Source of the DNA: Bacteroidota bacterium
GTDB taxonomy: Bacteria > Bacteroidota > Bacteroidia > Bacteroidales > JAGONC01
Reading direction: 5' to 3'
Length of the DNA stretch: 64,000 bases
NCBI GenBank assembly: GCA_022711405.1
Contig: JAKLFC010000003.1
Coordinates: 124,001-188,000 of the forward strand
Below are positions 1 to 7,346 of this stretch, in pieces; position 1 is the first letter of the stretch; every line of letters begins with the position of its first letter. The translations under genes and the position numbers were made by a program. The notes under the pieces were generated by a model, which did not search any database, was not told the origin of the DNA, and saw only the letters and a program-made list of their open reading frames with translations.

Positions 1-373
1 CTCGGCTGACCTCATACCTCGACACTGTCCCTGACACGGTAACCCCGCCCAGACCATTCCAGCCGATCCCTGATGCAGAGCCCAGCTGCATGGTTGCATT
101 GGCCGAATCAATGATGATAAAATTCAGGGATGGATTGACGGGGATCATCACTCCGCTTTTACCGGAAATATAATCCGCTTCCAGGACAAACCGCTGGTTG
201 TTGACCATGGTCCGGGTGACCTGTTTCATCCATTCCTCCTTCTGTCGTTTTTCTTCTTTTTTAGCCTCCCTCGAATTTGTTTTTTGCGGTTCCTGGTCCG
301 AAGGCTGAACTGTTTGTGCCAGGCCCTGGCAGGTTATTGCAAGACCAATCAGTAGGATGATGAGCCGGTTCAT
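1..373 (-). CDS. DUF4251 family secreted protein (3' end outside window)
   Basis: Partial gene; the start (ATG at 373) is inside the window and the C-terminus lies beyond base 1. The protein opens with a signal peptide (MNRLIILLIGLAITCQGLAQ), followed by a Lys/Glu-rich linker with several EAKKEEKRQKEE-type residues and then the block FVLEADYISGKSG, a Phe-Ile-Ile-Ile strand and a Gly-rich WNGLGG turn. That layout is the one seen in DUF4251 proteins of Bacteroidota, small secreted or periplasmic beta-rich proteins of unknown role. It is the last visible gene of a minus-strand envelope group, 60 bases after the preceding gene. Family call is from recalled motif pattern only; function unknown. 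Confidence 0.7.
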   Translation of the reverse strand, partial: MNRLIILLIGLAITCQGLAQTVQPSDQEPQKTNSREAKKEEKRQKEEWMKQVTRTMVNNQRFVLEADYISGKSGVMIPVNPSLNFIIIDSANATMQLGSASGIGWNGLGGVTVSGTVSRYEVSR

Positions 374-433
374 GATGATCAAATTTTTTGAGAACGGATT
401 TTTACAATTATCACGCCAGGATAAGAATAATTC

Positions 434-1219
434 TCAGATCCGGACTGTCACCAGTGAGTGATAAGGAATGGCGCGATAGGTGGTTATGGCATCATCCTGT
501 GCGACAAAGACCATGATCCAGGGCCTGTAATCAGGAACCTGGAAACGGGCCAGGTTGCGGATGATGTGATCAACCTTCCGGTGCAGGTTTGTTTGGACGA
601 ACTGACGGTAGATCTCGTTCTTCTTGTCCAGCTCACCCGTTTGAACGATGATCAGTGTGATATCCTTATTCAGGAACAGGTGATAGGTGGCCGGTGGGGG
701 AGGCATGGTATCACGTACCGTTTCCTGCCTGGCGGCCTCAATGGTATCGGCAGGTGCTTTCTGAACGATGATGGGTTCCTTGACAATGGTGGCACGGCAT
801 GAATCCACCCTGAAAGGCGTATCGAAAAGCTGCACAAGGGCGGAACGATTCATATTGCTGAAGACGGGACTCATTTTAATGTGATGTACCCTGGCCTGGT
901 GGATGGCCACTCCTTCCAGTTCCAGCATCAGTAGGCTGTCGTGCATATCGAGGGTAAGGCTGATCGAGTCATTTTTGGCCATTGCCAGCCGTGACCGCAG
1001 AAAGGATTCCTCTTTACGGAGTCTGAAAATATCATCATTCATCAGGATATGATCGGATTCACTCCGGACCGTATCCGAATACAGCTGATTCAACCTTTTT
1101 ATCTCATGTGCAGGCATTTTCAAGGTCATCGCCAGGGCATACACCATAAAAGCGATGGCGGCAAGCCCGATGACGAGCAGCGTGATCCTGCGGTTTCTCC
1201 TGATTGCTCCGATGTTCAT
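434..1219 (-). CDS. Membrane-anchored protein of unknown function next to L,D-transpeptidase
   Basis: 261 residues, ATG start. Basic N-terminus (IRRNRR) and one hydrophobic helix at about residues 12-34, then a helical, charged region to about 130 (likely coiled coil) and a mixed region with a Pro-rich linker (MPPPPATYH) near 175. It probably sits in the inner membrane with the bulk in the periplasm. No family is recognised. The gene starts two bases after the stop of the L,D-transpeptidase gene 1222-2016, so the two are almost certainly co-transcribed, which suggests a partner or regulator of wall crosslinking. That role is inference only. Confidence 0.65.
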   Translation of the reverse strand: MNIGAIRRNRRITLLVIGLAAIAFMVYALAMTLKMPAHEIKRLNQLYSDTVRSESDHILMNDDIFRLRKEESFLRSRLAMAKNDSISLTLDMHDSLLMLELEGVAIHQARVHHIKMSPVFSNMNRSALVQLFDTPFRVDSCRATIVKEPIIVQKAPADTIEAARQETVRDTMPPPPATYHLFLNKDITLIIVQTGELDKKNEIYRQFVQTNLHRKVDHIIRNLARFQVPDYRPWIMVFVAQDDAITTYRAIPYHSLVTVRI

Positions 1220-1221
1220 TT

Positions 1222-2016
1222 CTAATAGATATACACTTTTGAGCCAGCGCTCATGGTCTTATACACTTCTTCCAGATCCTCGTCGCCCATTCTGACGCAT
1301 CCATGGGTGACGGGTTTTCCCAGCAGCCGCTGGTAAAGGGTGCCGTGGACCATATACCCGTTTCCCAGGTCCAGCTTGTATTCACCCAGCGCATAGGCAT
1401 CGTAGCGGGAAGGATGGTTCACAGGGGGTATGGGCAGCCCTTCCTCGATGTAGGCCCAGTCAGGCTTGGTCCAAACAGGTGCGGTCTGCTTGTTGAGCAC
1501 CTTGCGAACTCCCCTTGGCGTCTTGAAGATCCATTTCTGGTTCTCACCGGCTTCCAGCATCACATACTTACCCGTTGAACAGAGACCCTGGCGTACGAGT
1601 TTCTTTTTCAGATACAGGGCAAATTCATTCTCATTGGTGTTGATGGTGAGATAGGCAGCAGCAGGAGTGAATTTATCGAGCTGCTTCTGTAGTTTGGCAA
1701 TGGAGTTTTCGATGGATGCCACTGCTTTTTCAAGATCGGCTGCCGTGGTATCATGCACAGGGATGACCCTGGCCTGGGGTTTTTTGATCCTGATCGACAT
1801 TTCCTGGGCATAGGGTAATGCATAAAGAACGAATACGGTGAGAAAAGCGAGGATGGCCGCTATTTCCAGGATCCACAGAGCGAAATTTGCGAAAATCCTT
1901 ATGGGGGATCGTTGCCAGAATCCTCTCCTGGCCTGAGGGTCTTTTCCCTCTTCCGACAGGTGGTTTTGACGATGCGGAAAGGAGGGTGAATGGGTGCGGT
2001 CTGAATCCATGTCCAT
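1222..2016 (-). CDS. L,D-transpeptidase (YkuD domain), membrane-anchored
   Basis: 264 residues. An N-terminal cytoplasmic tail of about 36 residues precedes one membrane helix (about 42-66), a short coiled coil, and a YkuD catalytic domain. The signature is complete: His224 in VHGT and the THGCVRM motif with catalytic Cys240 near the C-terminus. YkuD enzymes make 3-3 peptidoglycan crosslinks or attach proteins to the wall, in the periplasm. The domain carries the YALGEYKLDLGNGYMVHGT block usual for the family. ATG at 2016 is used; another ATG lies six bases downstream. The gene follows a second YkuD gene by 23 bases and is followed by a membrane protein after two bases, so it belongs to an operon. 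Confidence 0.88.
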   Translation of the reverse strand: MDMDSDRTHSPSFPHRQNHLSEEGKDPQARRGFWQRSPIRIFANFALWILEIAAILAFLTVFVLYALPYAQEMSIRIKKPQARVIPVHDTTAADLEKAVASIENSIAKLQKQLDKFTPAAAYLTINTNENEFALYLKKKLVRQGLCSTGKYVMLEAGENQKWIFKTPRGVRKVLNKQTAPVWTKPDWAYIEEGLPIPPVNHPSRYDAYALGEYKLDLGNGYMVHGTLYQRLLGKPVTHGCVRMGDEDLEEVYKTMSAGSKVYIY

Positions 2017-2039
2017 GATCCTGAATAGGTTCTTTACTT

Positions 2040-3161
2040 TTATTCAAACGCTTCTTTTAATCCAACCAGGGAGCCGATGATAGTAACGGGTGTACCTTCG
2101 CTGACCACATTGAAAATGACATCCATGTCCTTATTGGTAAGCGCAATGCATCCATCCGTCCAGTTAGCTCCCCTGCCTCCGCCTCCGTGGATCTCGATCA
2201 TCCCGCCAATCTGTGCCGACCGGGATATCCTCCCTTCCTTAACGTCTCTCGAAAACCTTTGTTTATCCTCACCGTTTGGGTAATTCAGCAGCAGAGCCTT
2301 ATAATATTTCGTCTGATGATTTGATTTCTTCTTTGTAATGGTATAAAAACCTTCAGGAGTTGCCTTATCTCCTTTATACCGTTTGGTGCCGACCCAGTTT
2401 TTCCCCACTTCAGCGGGGAAGGTGTACTTGAGGGCGCCATTTTTATATACATAACATTTACCTGAAAATTTATCGACCAGTATGGCTGTTGACTGGTTCC
2501 TTTTGGAAAGGCTGATGGTTTGATCCGCCCATTTAACCCACGTGCTGTAATTGCTGAAATAATTGGAAACCATGTTATTCGTATAGGTCATGGCTTTGTT
2601 TATCAGCTCTTTGGACTGTGTAAGTTTTTCAAGGCTGATGAGGTAGTTACCTTCCTGGTAGTTGACCTCGCTTTCAGCAAGAAGGAGTTTTCCTTTTTCG
2701 TATTTTTTTGAGATATCATCACCGATAGGAAGGCGGTCGAAGATCTGTTTGAAGTCCTTCACCTCGCTGCGGAGCTTATCAATGTCGGCCCGGAGTGTTT
2801 TCTGAAGGTTCGTGGATTTTTCCACGGCATGGTCACCGGCCAGGATGGCGTTGGTTTCGGCCAGGATGGCGTATGTCTGGCACTTATCAAAGTTGCGTTT
2901 GAGGAAGAACTCCTGGTTCTGGAATTTCCACAGAAGAACGGCAGAATCGTACAGCCGTTCGGCGCGCCTGAACTGTTCGGGATCATAGATATGTGCATTG
3001 ACAGAGCGAGCAGCTGAAATAGCTTCCCTCGCCTTTCCGATCTCTTTCACAGGAGGTTTGGGAGCGATTTGAATCAGTATAAAGGAAGAAACCACCCCTG
3101 CCACCAAAACTATTATCAGGGTTACAAAAATCCTGACAACAAGACGTTTTTTCCGTTTCAT
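2040..3161 (-). CDS. L,D-transpeptidase (YkuD) with N-terminal DUF4398-like helical domain
   Basis: 373 residues from ATG 3161. A basic N-terminus and membrane helix (about 4-30) lead into an all-helical domain (about 35-215) and then a YkuD domain (about 225-373) with His325 (EIHGGGG) and catalytic Cys338 in TDGCIAL. The helical part matches the small lipoprotein encoded just upstream (3258-3854): both carry an Ala-rich AKxAIxxAR helix, a Y-x-P-E-F-like turn and an LP[MI]G turn near the middle. An in-frame TTG at 3209 would lengthen the protein by 16 residues, but that segment lies in a terminator hairpin and upstream of a good -7 box (3181-3188), so ATG 3161 is preferred. Role: peptidoglycan crosslinking or protein anchoring in the periplasm. 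Confidence 0.85.
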   Translation of the reverse strand: MKRKKRLVVRIFVTLIIVLVAGVVSSFILIQIAPKPPVKEIGKAREAISAARSVNAHIYDPEQFRRAERLYDSAVLLWKFQNQEFFLKRNFDKCQTYAILAETNAILAGDHAVEKSTNLQKTLRADIDKLRSEVKDFKQIFDRLPIGDDISKKYEKGKLLLAESEVNYQEGNYLISLEKLTQSKELINKAMTYTNNMVSNYFSNYSTWVKWADQTISLSKRNQSTAILVDKFSGKCYVYKNGALKYTFPAEVGKNWVGTKRYKGDKATPEGFYTITKKKSNHQTKYYKALLLNYPNGEDKQRFSRDVKEGRISRSAQIGGMIEIHGGGGRGANWTDGCIALTNKDMDVIFNVVSEGTPVTIIGSLVGLKEAFE

Positions 3162-3180
3162 AACTGGATCAAATAATGCG

Positions 3181-3188
3181 CAAAAATA
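3181..3188 (-). promoter_or_regulatory. -7 promoter box of the L,D-transpeptidase operon
   Basis: On the minus strand this reads TATTTTTG, a perfect TAnnTTTG Bacteroidota -7 element. Transcription would start near 3174, about 13 bases before ATG 3161. No clear TTTG -33 box is seen at 19-21 bases. The element is built from the T-tract of the upstream lipoprotein terminator, so one sequence serves both purposes. Confidence 0.5.
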
Positions 3189-3225
3189 AAAAAAAATAAG
3201 GCTGTCCAACCTTGGTCGGACAGCC
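3182..3225 (-). terminator. Rho-independent terminator of the lipoprotein gene
   Basis: An 8-bp perfect stem, GGCTGTCC at 3200-3207 and GGACAGCC at 3218-3225, with a 10-base loop. On the minus strand it is followed by a T-rich tract (3182-3199, with only three non-T bases). It begins about 32 bases after the lipoprotein stop codon. Confidence 0.85.
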
Positions 3226-3257
3226 TATATTAACAAAGTGCGTTTAATAACTCAAGC

Positions 3258-3854
3258 CTAGAATTTAATTCTTGCTTTGGTGAGTACGTCCTTGATTTCA
3301 AGGTTTTTGGCTTCGACCTGCTGTTTGACAGCATTCACTTTGTTGAGAGCGCCCATGAAATCACCGTTGGTGAGCATGGTCGACACTTCAGTGATGGCAC
3401 CGTCGATGACACCGAGTTCAGCTTTGATCGCTTCCACAGCTTCTCTTTCGTTCTTGCCCATGGGCAGTTTGGCTGACAGGGTGTTGTTTTCAAGCTGCAT
3501 CGTCGTTACAGCAGCCAGGATGGATTCGGCTTCTGCTTTGACTTCTGCTTTTTTGGTTTCCGTATTGGCTTTCAGTGTTGCAGCCATGGTCGGGATATTC
3601 ACCAGCTGAACCTTTACTTTTTTATAGCTCTTGAAGAGTTTACCCTTCTGGGCTTCCACTTTTTCCAATGCAACTCTTAACGAATCATTGATTGCTGAAA
3701 ATTCACCCGGCAGATAGACATCAGCCTGAGCAGCTCTTACTTCCTCAATAGCAGCCTTGGCAGCATCGATCTCTGCCTGGGGCAGCTTGGCACAACCGGC
3801 AAAAATCAGCATCAAGCTGACAGATGCGATAACAAATAACAGATTTTTTTTCAT
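3258..3854 (-). CDS. Small alpha-helical outer-membrane lipoprotein, DUF4398-like
   Basis: 198 residues. Signal peptide with lipobox IFAGC (lipidated Cys21). The mature part is almost wholly helical, rich in Ala, Glu and Lys, and resembles DUF4398 and the N-terminal domain of the L,D-transpeptidase encoded next. ATG 3854 is chosen over an in-frame TTG at 3869 because a strong Shine-Dalgarno GGAGG lies at 3863-3867, between them. Both promoter boxes match consensus exactly, the ribosome site is strong and a good terminator follows, so high expression is likely. By analogy with Braun lipoprotein and its L,D-transpeptidases it may help link outer membrane and wall, but the C-terminus (KARIKF) has no terminal Lys for direct attachment. 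Function is inference. Confidence 0.75.
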   Translation of the reverse strand: MKKNLLFVIASVSLMLIFAGCAKLPQAEIDAAKAAIEEVRAAQADVYLPGEFSAINDSLRVALEKVEAQKGKLFKSYKKVKVQLVNIPTMAATLKANTETKKAEVKAEAESILAAVTTMQLENNTLSAKLPMGKNEREAVEAIKAELGVIDGAITEVSTMLTNGDFMGALNKVNAVKQQVEAKNLEIKDVLTKARIKF

Positions 3855-4057
3855 GGTTTTTTCCTCCAAAAATTGGTTTTAATGAATGATTGTTTTTTTT
3901 ATTTTACTTAATAAATATATTTGACCTCGTTCAATTCGTGCAATACATTAATTTAATGCGTGTTAATCAAACCGGTAAATAGTTATACGGAGAATTGTTT
4001 GGAAGTGCCCGGATTCATAGACTATTTTAAGAAAATAGCTTTTACCTCAAAATTTTG
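3855..4057 (-). other. Long 5' leader of the lipoprotein mRNA
   Basis: About 200 AT-rich bases lie between the predicted transcription start (about 4057) and ATG 3854. They hold one small hairpin, a 7-bp CTATTTT/AAAATAG stem with a 3-base loop at about 4021-4037, and a CATTAA-A-TTAATG palindrome near 3946-3958. No open frame or known riboswitch is recognised. The remaining spacer to 4199 shows only the promoter. Confidence 0.4.
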
Positions 4058-4063
4058 ACGGTG

Positions 4064-4094
4064 CAAAGTTAAACATTTATTTCTCTGTTCCAAA
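4064..4094 (-). promoter_or_regulatory. Consensus Bacteroidota promoter for the lipoprotein gene
   Basis: Reading the minus strand: TTTG (4091-4094), a 19-base spacer, then TAACTTTG (4064-4071). This is an exact match to the TTTG-N19-21-TAnnTTTG pattern of the Bacteroidota primary sigma factor. The predicted start is near 4057, giving a leader of about 200 bases before ATG 3854. Confidence 0.75.
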
Positions 4095-4199
4095 TACTTT
4101 CTGTTTTTTTTATAAATAATTTAATGAAATCCCGCGATCAAGTAAATGAGATTATTTGGAATATGATAGCGCAAAACCAACAGATACGCATGACATCGT

Positions 4200-4985
4200 T
4201 CATGTATTACGGATTTCCTTTTCGAACTCCTTCGCCACCAGATATTGCGTAAGTGCCCGGGGAATACACTTATTGATCAGTAAAAGAATCCGGTTAGCCG
4301 GCCGGGGGATGATGACAGTTTTCCTTTTCAGCATTTTATCGATCGTTTCCCTGCTCAGCTGATCCAGCGGTGATTTGGTGAGTTGCCCCTTCCAACCGTG
4401 CGCATGGATCCTGCCATTGACATCTGCATTGGTCTGAACACCGCTGGGGCACACCACGCTGACAGAAACCGGGCTTTTCCTCAATTCAGCCTGCAGCGCC
4501 CGGGTGAAGTTGAGTACATAGGCTTTGGAGGAGGAATATACAGTTTTGTAAGGTATGGCAAAGAAGGCTCCCATGCTGGCTATGTTCAGGATATATGCCT
4601 GAGGAAGCTTCTTCATTGAGGGAAGGAACAAATGGGTAAGCAGGGTCAGTGCCCGGATATTGATCATGATCATCGTATCGGAATAGGCGGTATTAGAATG
4701 ACCAAACACCGCAGTGCCTCCCATGCCGGCGTTATTGATCAGAATATTGACAGAATATCCGTTCCGGGTGCACCACCGGTGCACCTCCCCGGGGCCTTTC
4801 AGATCTGTCAGATCTATCGCCAGGGTGTGGACCGTGACGGGATACTGCCGTCGGATCTCTTCTGCGGTATCCTCCAGCCCGTCTGCGGGAAGGGCGATCA
4901 GCAGGAGATCCATCCCCCTCCTGGCACATTCCAGCGCCAGGGCTTTCCCTATGCCCTTGCTTCCTCCTGTGATTAAAGTGAACAT
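4200..4985 (-). CDS. Short-chain dehydrogenase/reductase (classical SDR)
   Basis: 261 residues. NAD(P)-binding TGGSKGIG at residues 6-13, NNAG at 84-87, catalytic Ser137, Tyr150 and Lys154 (YSSSK). After the Rossmann fold comes a C-terminal region ending in a helical KEFEKEIRN stretch; this resembles the DltE/ketosteroid-reductase-like SDRs that end in a lipid-facing helix. The substrate cannot be told from sequence. The gene stands alone: a lipoprotein gene lies 345 bases downstream on the same strand, and tRNA-Pro lies upstream. The G-S-K in the binding loop does not settle NADP versus NAD preference. Confidence 0.85.
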   Translation of the reverse strand: MFTLITGGSKGIGKALALECARRGMDLLLIALPADGLEDTAEEIRRQYPVTVHTLAIDLTDLKGPGEVHRWCTRNGYSVNILINNAGMGGTAVFGHSNTAYSDTMIMINIRALTLLTHLFLPSMKKLPQAYILNIASMGAFFAIPYKTVYSSSKAYVLNFTRALQAELRKSPVSVSVVCPSGVQTNADVNGRIHAHGWKGQLTKSPLDQLSRETIDKMLKRKTVIIPRPANRILLLINKCIPRALTQYLVAKEFEKEIRNT

Positions 4986-5052
4986 GATCGCTGAAAGGTT
5001 ACGGATGGTGTAAATAAGGAACTGTTCAAATACAGCAGTTTGACTCCAGGAG

Positions 5053-5127
5053 TCGGGATGGTGAGATTCGAACTCACGACCTCCACGTCCCGAACGTGGC
5101 GCGCTAACCGGGCTGCGCTACATCCCG
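5053..5127 (-). tRNA. tRNA-Pro (anticodon CGG)
   Basis: A full cloverleaf folds on the minus strand. The acceptor is CGGGATG (5127-5121) with CATCCCG (5060-5054), discriminator A at 5053. The D arm is GCGC/GCGC, the anticodon stem CCACG/CGTGG with loop TTCGGGA (anticodon CGG, reading CCG proline codons), and the T arm GTGAG-TTCGAAT-CTCAC. The 3' CCA is not encoded (the next bases are CTC). Confidence 0.96.
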
Positions 5128-5130
5128 TAA

Positions 5131-5184
5131 TGGGTGTGAGTGTGGGTGTGAGTGTGAGTGTGAGGGTGAGTGTGTGGGTTGGGA
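5131..5184 (+). repeat. GTGTGA hexamer tandem repeat in tRNA-Pro leader
   Basis: About eight imperfect copies of GTGTGA/GTGTGG run from 4 bases upstream of the tRNA to the -7 box. If the promoter at 5189-5196 is used, the array forms nearly the whole 5' leader of the pre-tRNA (CA-rich on the transcribed strand). Confidence 0.85.
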
Positions 5185-5188
5185 GGTG

Positions 5189-5196
5189 CAAAGGTA
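5189..5196 (-). promoter_or_regulatory. -7 promoter box of tRNA-Pro
   Basis: The minus strand reads TACCTTTG, matching TAnnTTTG. The expected start is near 5182, about 55 bases before the mature tRNA. No exact TTTG -33 box is found at the right distance. Confidence 0.55.
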
Positions 5197-5277
5197 GAAA
5201 TAAAAAAAATGAGGTGACCGAATATGAATAAAAATAATGTAATTTGCACTGGTTTGAATCGTAACACGGGCTGCGGG

Positions 5278-6477
5278 ATGAAGGTTAGCATCAGTGCAAT
5301 TATGGTTATATTGCTGATATGCATCCTTTTTTCATGTCAATGGAAGAGGAGAAATGCAGACACTCCTTCTTTCCGGCTGGCGACCTACAATGCAGCTCTT
5401 TTCCGGAATGAGGAAGGGGGGCTTGTGAGGGATCTCTCTGATCCGGCAAACCAGCAGGCACGGTGCGTGGCAGAGATCATCCAGATCATTCGTCCCGGGA
5501 TCCTGGCTTTACTGGAGTTCGATTATGATGCGGAAGGAAAGTCCCTTGAACTGTTCCAGGGGAATTTCCTTGGGAATCCTCAGCATGGCAGGGAACCGGT
5601 CTTTTTCCCGTACACATACGCTGTACCCTCCAACACGGGGATCCCGACGCTGATGGACCTGAACAGGGATACTCTGTCCACCGGGCCAGAGGATGCATAT
5701 GGTTATGGCAGGTTCCCGGGACAATACGCTTTTGCCATTTTTTCCATGTTTCCGCTTGATACAGCCGGGATACGCACATTTCAGCATTTCCTCTGGAAGG
5801 ACATGCCAGGAGCCAATATCCCTGTTGATCCGGCTACGGACCAGAATTATTATTCCCCGGAAACCTGGGAGATATTGCGGCTTTCATCCAAAAATCATGT
5901 GGATGTTCCGGTCATATTGCCTCATGGAACGCTGCATCTGCTGGTCGCCCATCCCACACCTCCGGGATTCGACGGGCCTGAAAACCGTAACGGGAAACGA
6001 AACGCAGATGAGATAAGGTTTTTTGCGGATTATATCACCCCCGGACTGCGGTCGGAGTACATCTATGACGACCAATTCCGCTTTGGACCTTTGCAGAAGG
6101 ATCAGCCATTTGTGATCATGGGAGATATGAACGCGGATCCCGTGGATGGTGACAGCTATAACCATGCAATCCGCCAGCTGCTGATGCACCCCTCCCTTCA
6201 CCATCTGGCTGCCATGGAGCAGTTTGTTCCTTCCAGCAGGGGAAGTTATGAACACTCGCTGAAAAATCCCCGCCGTGGTAATGATAACCTTGGAAATCCC
6301 TGGCATGATACCTCCGTCTGGGGATTGCGCATTGATTATATCCTGCCCCATACAGGAATGAAGGTCGTGCAGAGCGGGGTCTTCTGGCCTGAATCAACCG
6401 ACTCGCTGTATTACCTGGTGAAGGATCAGGTTTCTTCGGACCATTTTCTGGTATGGATGGACGTGGCGATGAGATGA
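5278..6477 (+). CDS. Endonuclease/exonuclease/phosphatase (EEP) family lipoprotein
   Basis: 399 residues from ATG 5278, giving a lipoprotein signal peptide with lipobox LFSC (Cys at about 20); an upstream in-frame ATG at 5224 would bury it. EEP-fold motifs appear in order: RLATYNAALF (first strand, metal-site Asn), LALLEFDYD (Glu), a Pro-rich middle, HLLVAHPTPPG, MGDMNADP (the catalytic GDxNxxP-like block), RIDYILP and the final SSDHFLV (catalytic Asp-His). Such enzymes cleave phosphodiesters with Mg2+; extracellular family members include nucleases and sphingomyelinases. Lipid anchoring puts it at the cell surface or in the periplasm, perhaps for phosphate or nucleotide scavenging. The substrate is not defined by the sequence. 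The last codons run into a purine heptamer array. Confidence 0.85.
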   Translation: MKVSISAIMVILLICILFSCQWKRRNADTPSFRLATYNAALFRNEEGGLVRDLSDPANQQARCVAEIIQIIRPGILALLEFDYDAEGKSLELFQGNFLGNPQHGREPVFFPYTYAVPSNTGIPTLMDLNRDTLSTGPEDAYGYGRFPGQYAFAIFSMFPLDTAGIRTFQHFLWKDMPGANIPVDPATDQNYYSPETWEILRLSSKNHVDVPVILPHGTLHLLVAHPTPPGFDGPENRNGKRNADEIRFFADYITPGLRSEYIYDDQFRFGPLQKDQPFVIMGDMNADPVDGDSYNHAIRQLLMHPSLHHLAAMEQFVPSSRGSYEHSLKNPRRGNDNLGNPWHDTSVWGLRIDYILPHTGMKVVQSGVFWPESTDSLYYLVKDQVSSDHFLVWMDVAMR

Positions 6478-6519
6478 GAGATGAGAGATGAGAGAGGAGA
6501 GAGGAGAAAGGAGAAAGAG
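6471..6519 (+). repeat. Purine heptamer array (GAGATGA) starting at a stop codon
   Basis: Seven consecutive 7-base words: GAGATGA three times, GAGAGGA twice, GAAAGGA, GAAAGAG. The first word contains the TGA stop (6475-6477) of the EEP gene. Words drift gradually along the array. Confidence 0.9.
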
Positions 6520-6539
6520 AAATCTTATGGTGGATTTAG

Positions 6540-6547
6540 TATATTTG
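6540..6547 (+). promoter_or_regulatory. -7 promoter box for the 6570-9614 operon
   Basis: TATATTTG, a perfect TAnnTTTG. The expected start is near 6554, 16 bases before ATG 6570. The place of the -33 box falls in the purine array and shows no TTTG. Confidence 0.6.
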
Positions 6548-6569
6548 TAGTATATTTAATAATCGAGCA

Positions 6570-7337
6570 ATGCGAAAATGTCTGCACTTCTTCGTAGGCC
6601 TGCTGTTAACAGGTTTATTTTCAATAGCTTCATGGGCACAATGCACTCCAGGGGATGCCATTACCTGCCCCGATCCGGAAGAAAACGGCCAGGTTTGCCC
6701 CGACAGTCTCCAGGGAGCTGTTGCCGGTCAGTTATACAGCCAGGCATTCACGATCCTGGCGCCACCGGGATATCCCTATAACGGAGATACCATTCTTCTG
6801 GATCATATTACCCTGAAGGATGTGACCGGATTGCCCGAAGGCTTTTCGTGGCAATCCAATTCCCCGGCCAATGAATTCATGGTGGGAACCTATTACTGTG
6901 TCCTGCTGGAAGGAACTCCAACGCTTGCAGGGATCTATCCCCTGCATATCACGGTAGATGTCTTTGCCAAACTTTTTCCCACGCTTCCCCCTATCCTGGT
7001 GGCAACCGTTACTGATTCCACCTCCCTGTTCATCGCAGTGAAGTGGGATCCGAATGCCATTGAAGAAAAACCCTCCGCGTCACTGATCCCCGTGCTGCCA
7101 GGGCCCAATCCGTTTTCAGGCAGTACCAGGATCGGCTTTCAGGTGAAAGATCCCTGTGAGGTTACCCTGGAAGTATATGACCTTGTGGGTCAGCTGCGCT
7201 TTGCAGAAAGCGTGGCTGCAAAACACGGGACAAGTTATTTCGGTTTTGACGGCCGCCTGCTGGCAACCGGATTGTATATTGTAAAAATATCCAACGGGAT
7301 GACTGCATTTACTTCACGACTGATCAAAGCAGAATAA
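6570..7337 (+). CDS. Small secreted protein with T9SS sorting domain
   Basis: 255 residues. Signal peptide ending SIASWAQ, then a Cys-containing beta-rich domain (about 25-165) that has the look of an immunoglobulin-like or putative-Ig repeat (NEFMVGTYYCVLLEGTPTLAGIY), then a type A T9SS sorting domain (about 175-255) with GPNPFSG, the EVYDLVGQ strand and a GLYIVKISNG end. T9SS cargo is carried through the outer membrane and anchored or released. The TonB receptor gene follows after 9 bases in the same direction, so the two are very likely one operon and the protein may serve the receptor at the surface, but the ligand is unknown. Confidence 0.8.
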   Translation: MRKCLHFFVGLLLTGLFSIASWAQCTPGDAITCPDPEENGQVCPDSLQGAVAGQLYSQAFTILAPPGYPYNGDTILLDHITLKDVTGLPEGFSWQSNSPANEFMVGTYYCVLLEGTPTLAGIYPLHITVDVFAKLFPTLPPILVATVTDSTSLFIAVKWDPNAIEEKPSASLIPVLPGPNPFSGSTRIGFQVKDPCEVTLEVYDLVGQLRFAESVAAKHGTSYFGFDGRLLATGLYIVKISNGMTAFTSRLIKAE

Positions 7338-7346
7338 CCTTTCTGT

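Noticed and set aside
4200..6477. Other longer open frames opposite the real genes
   Set aside because: Frames opposite known domains (for example within 45000-46000) are high-GC shadows with no conserved motifs or ribosome sites.
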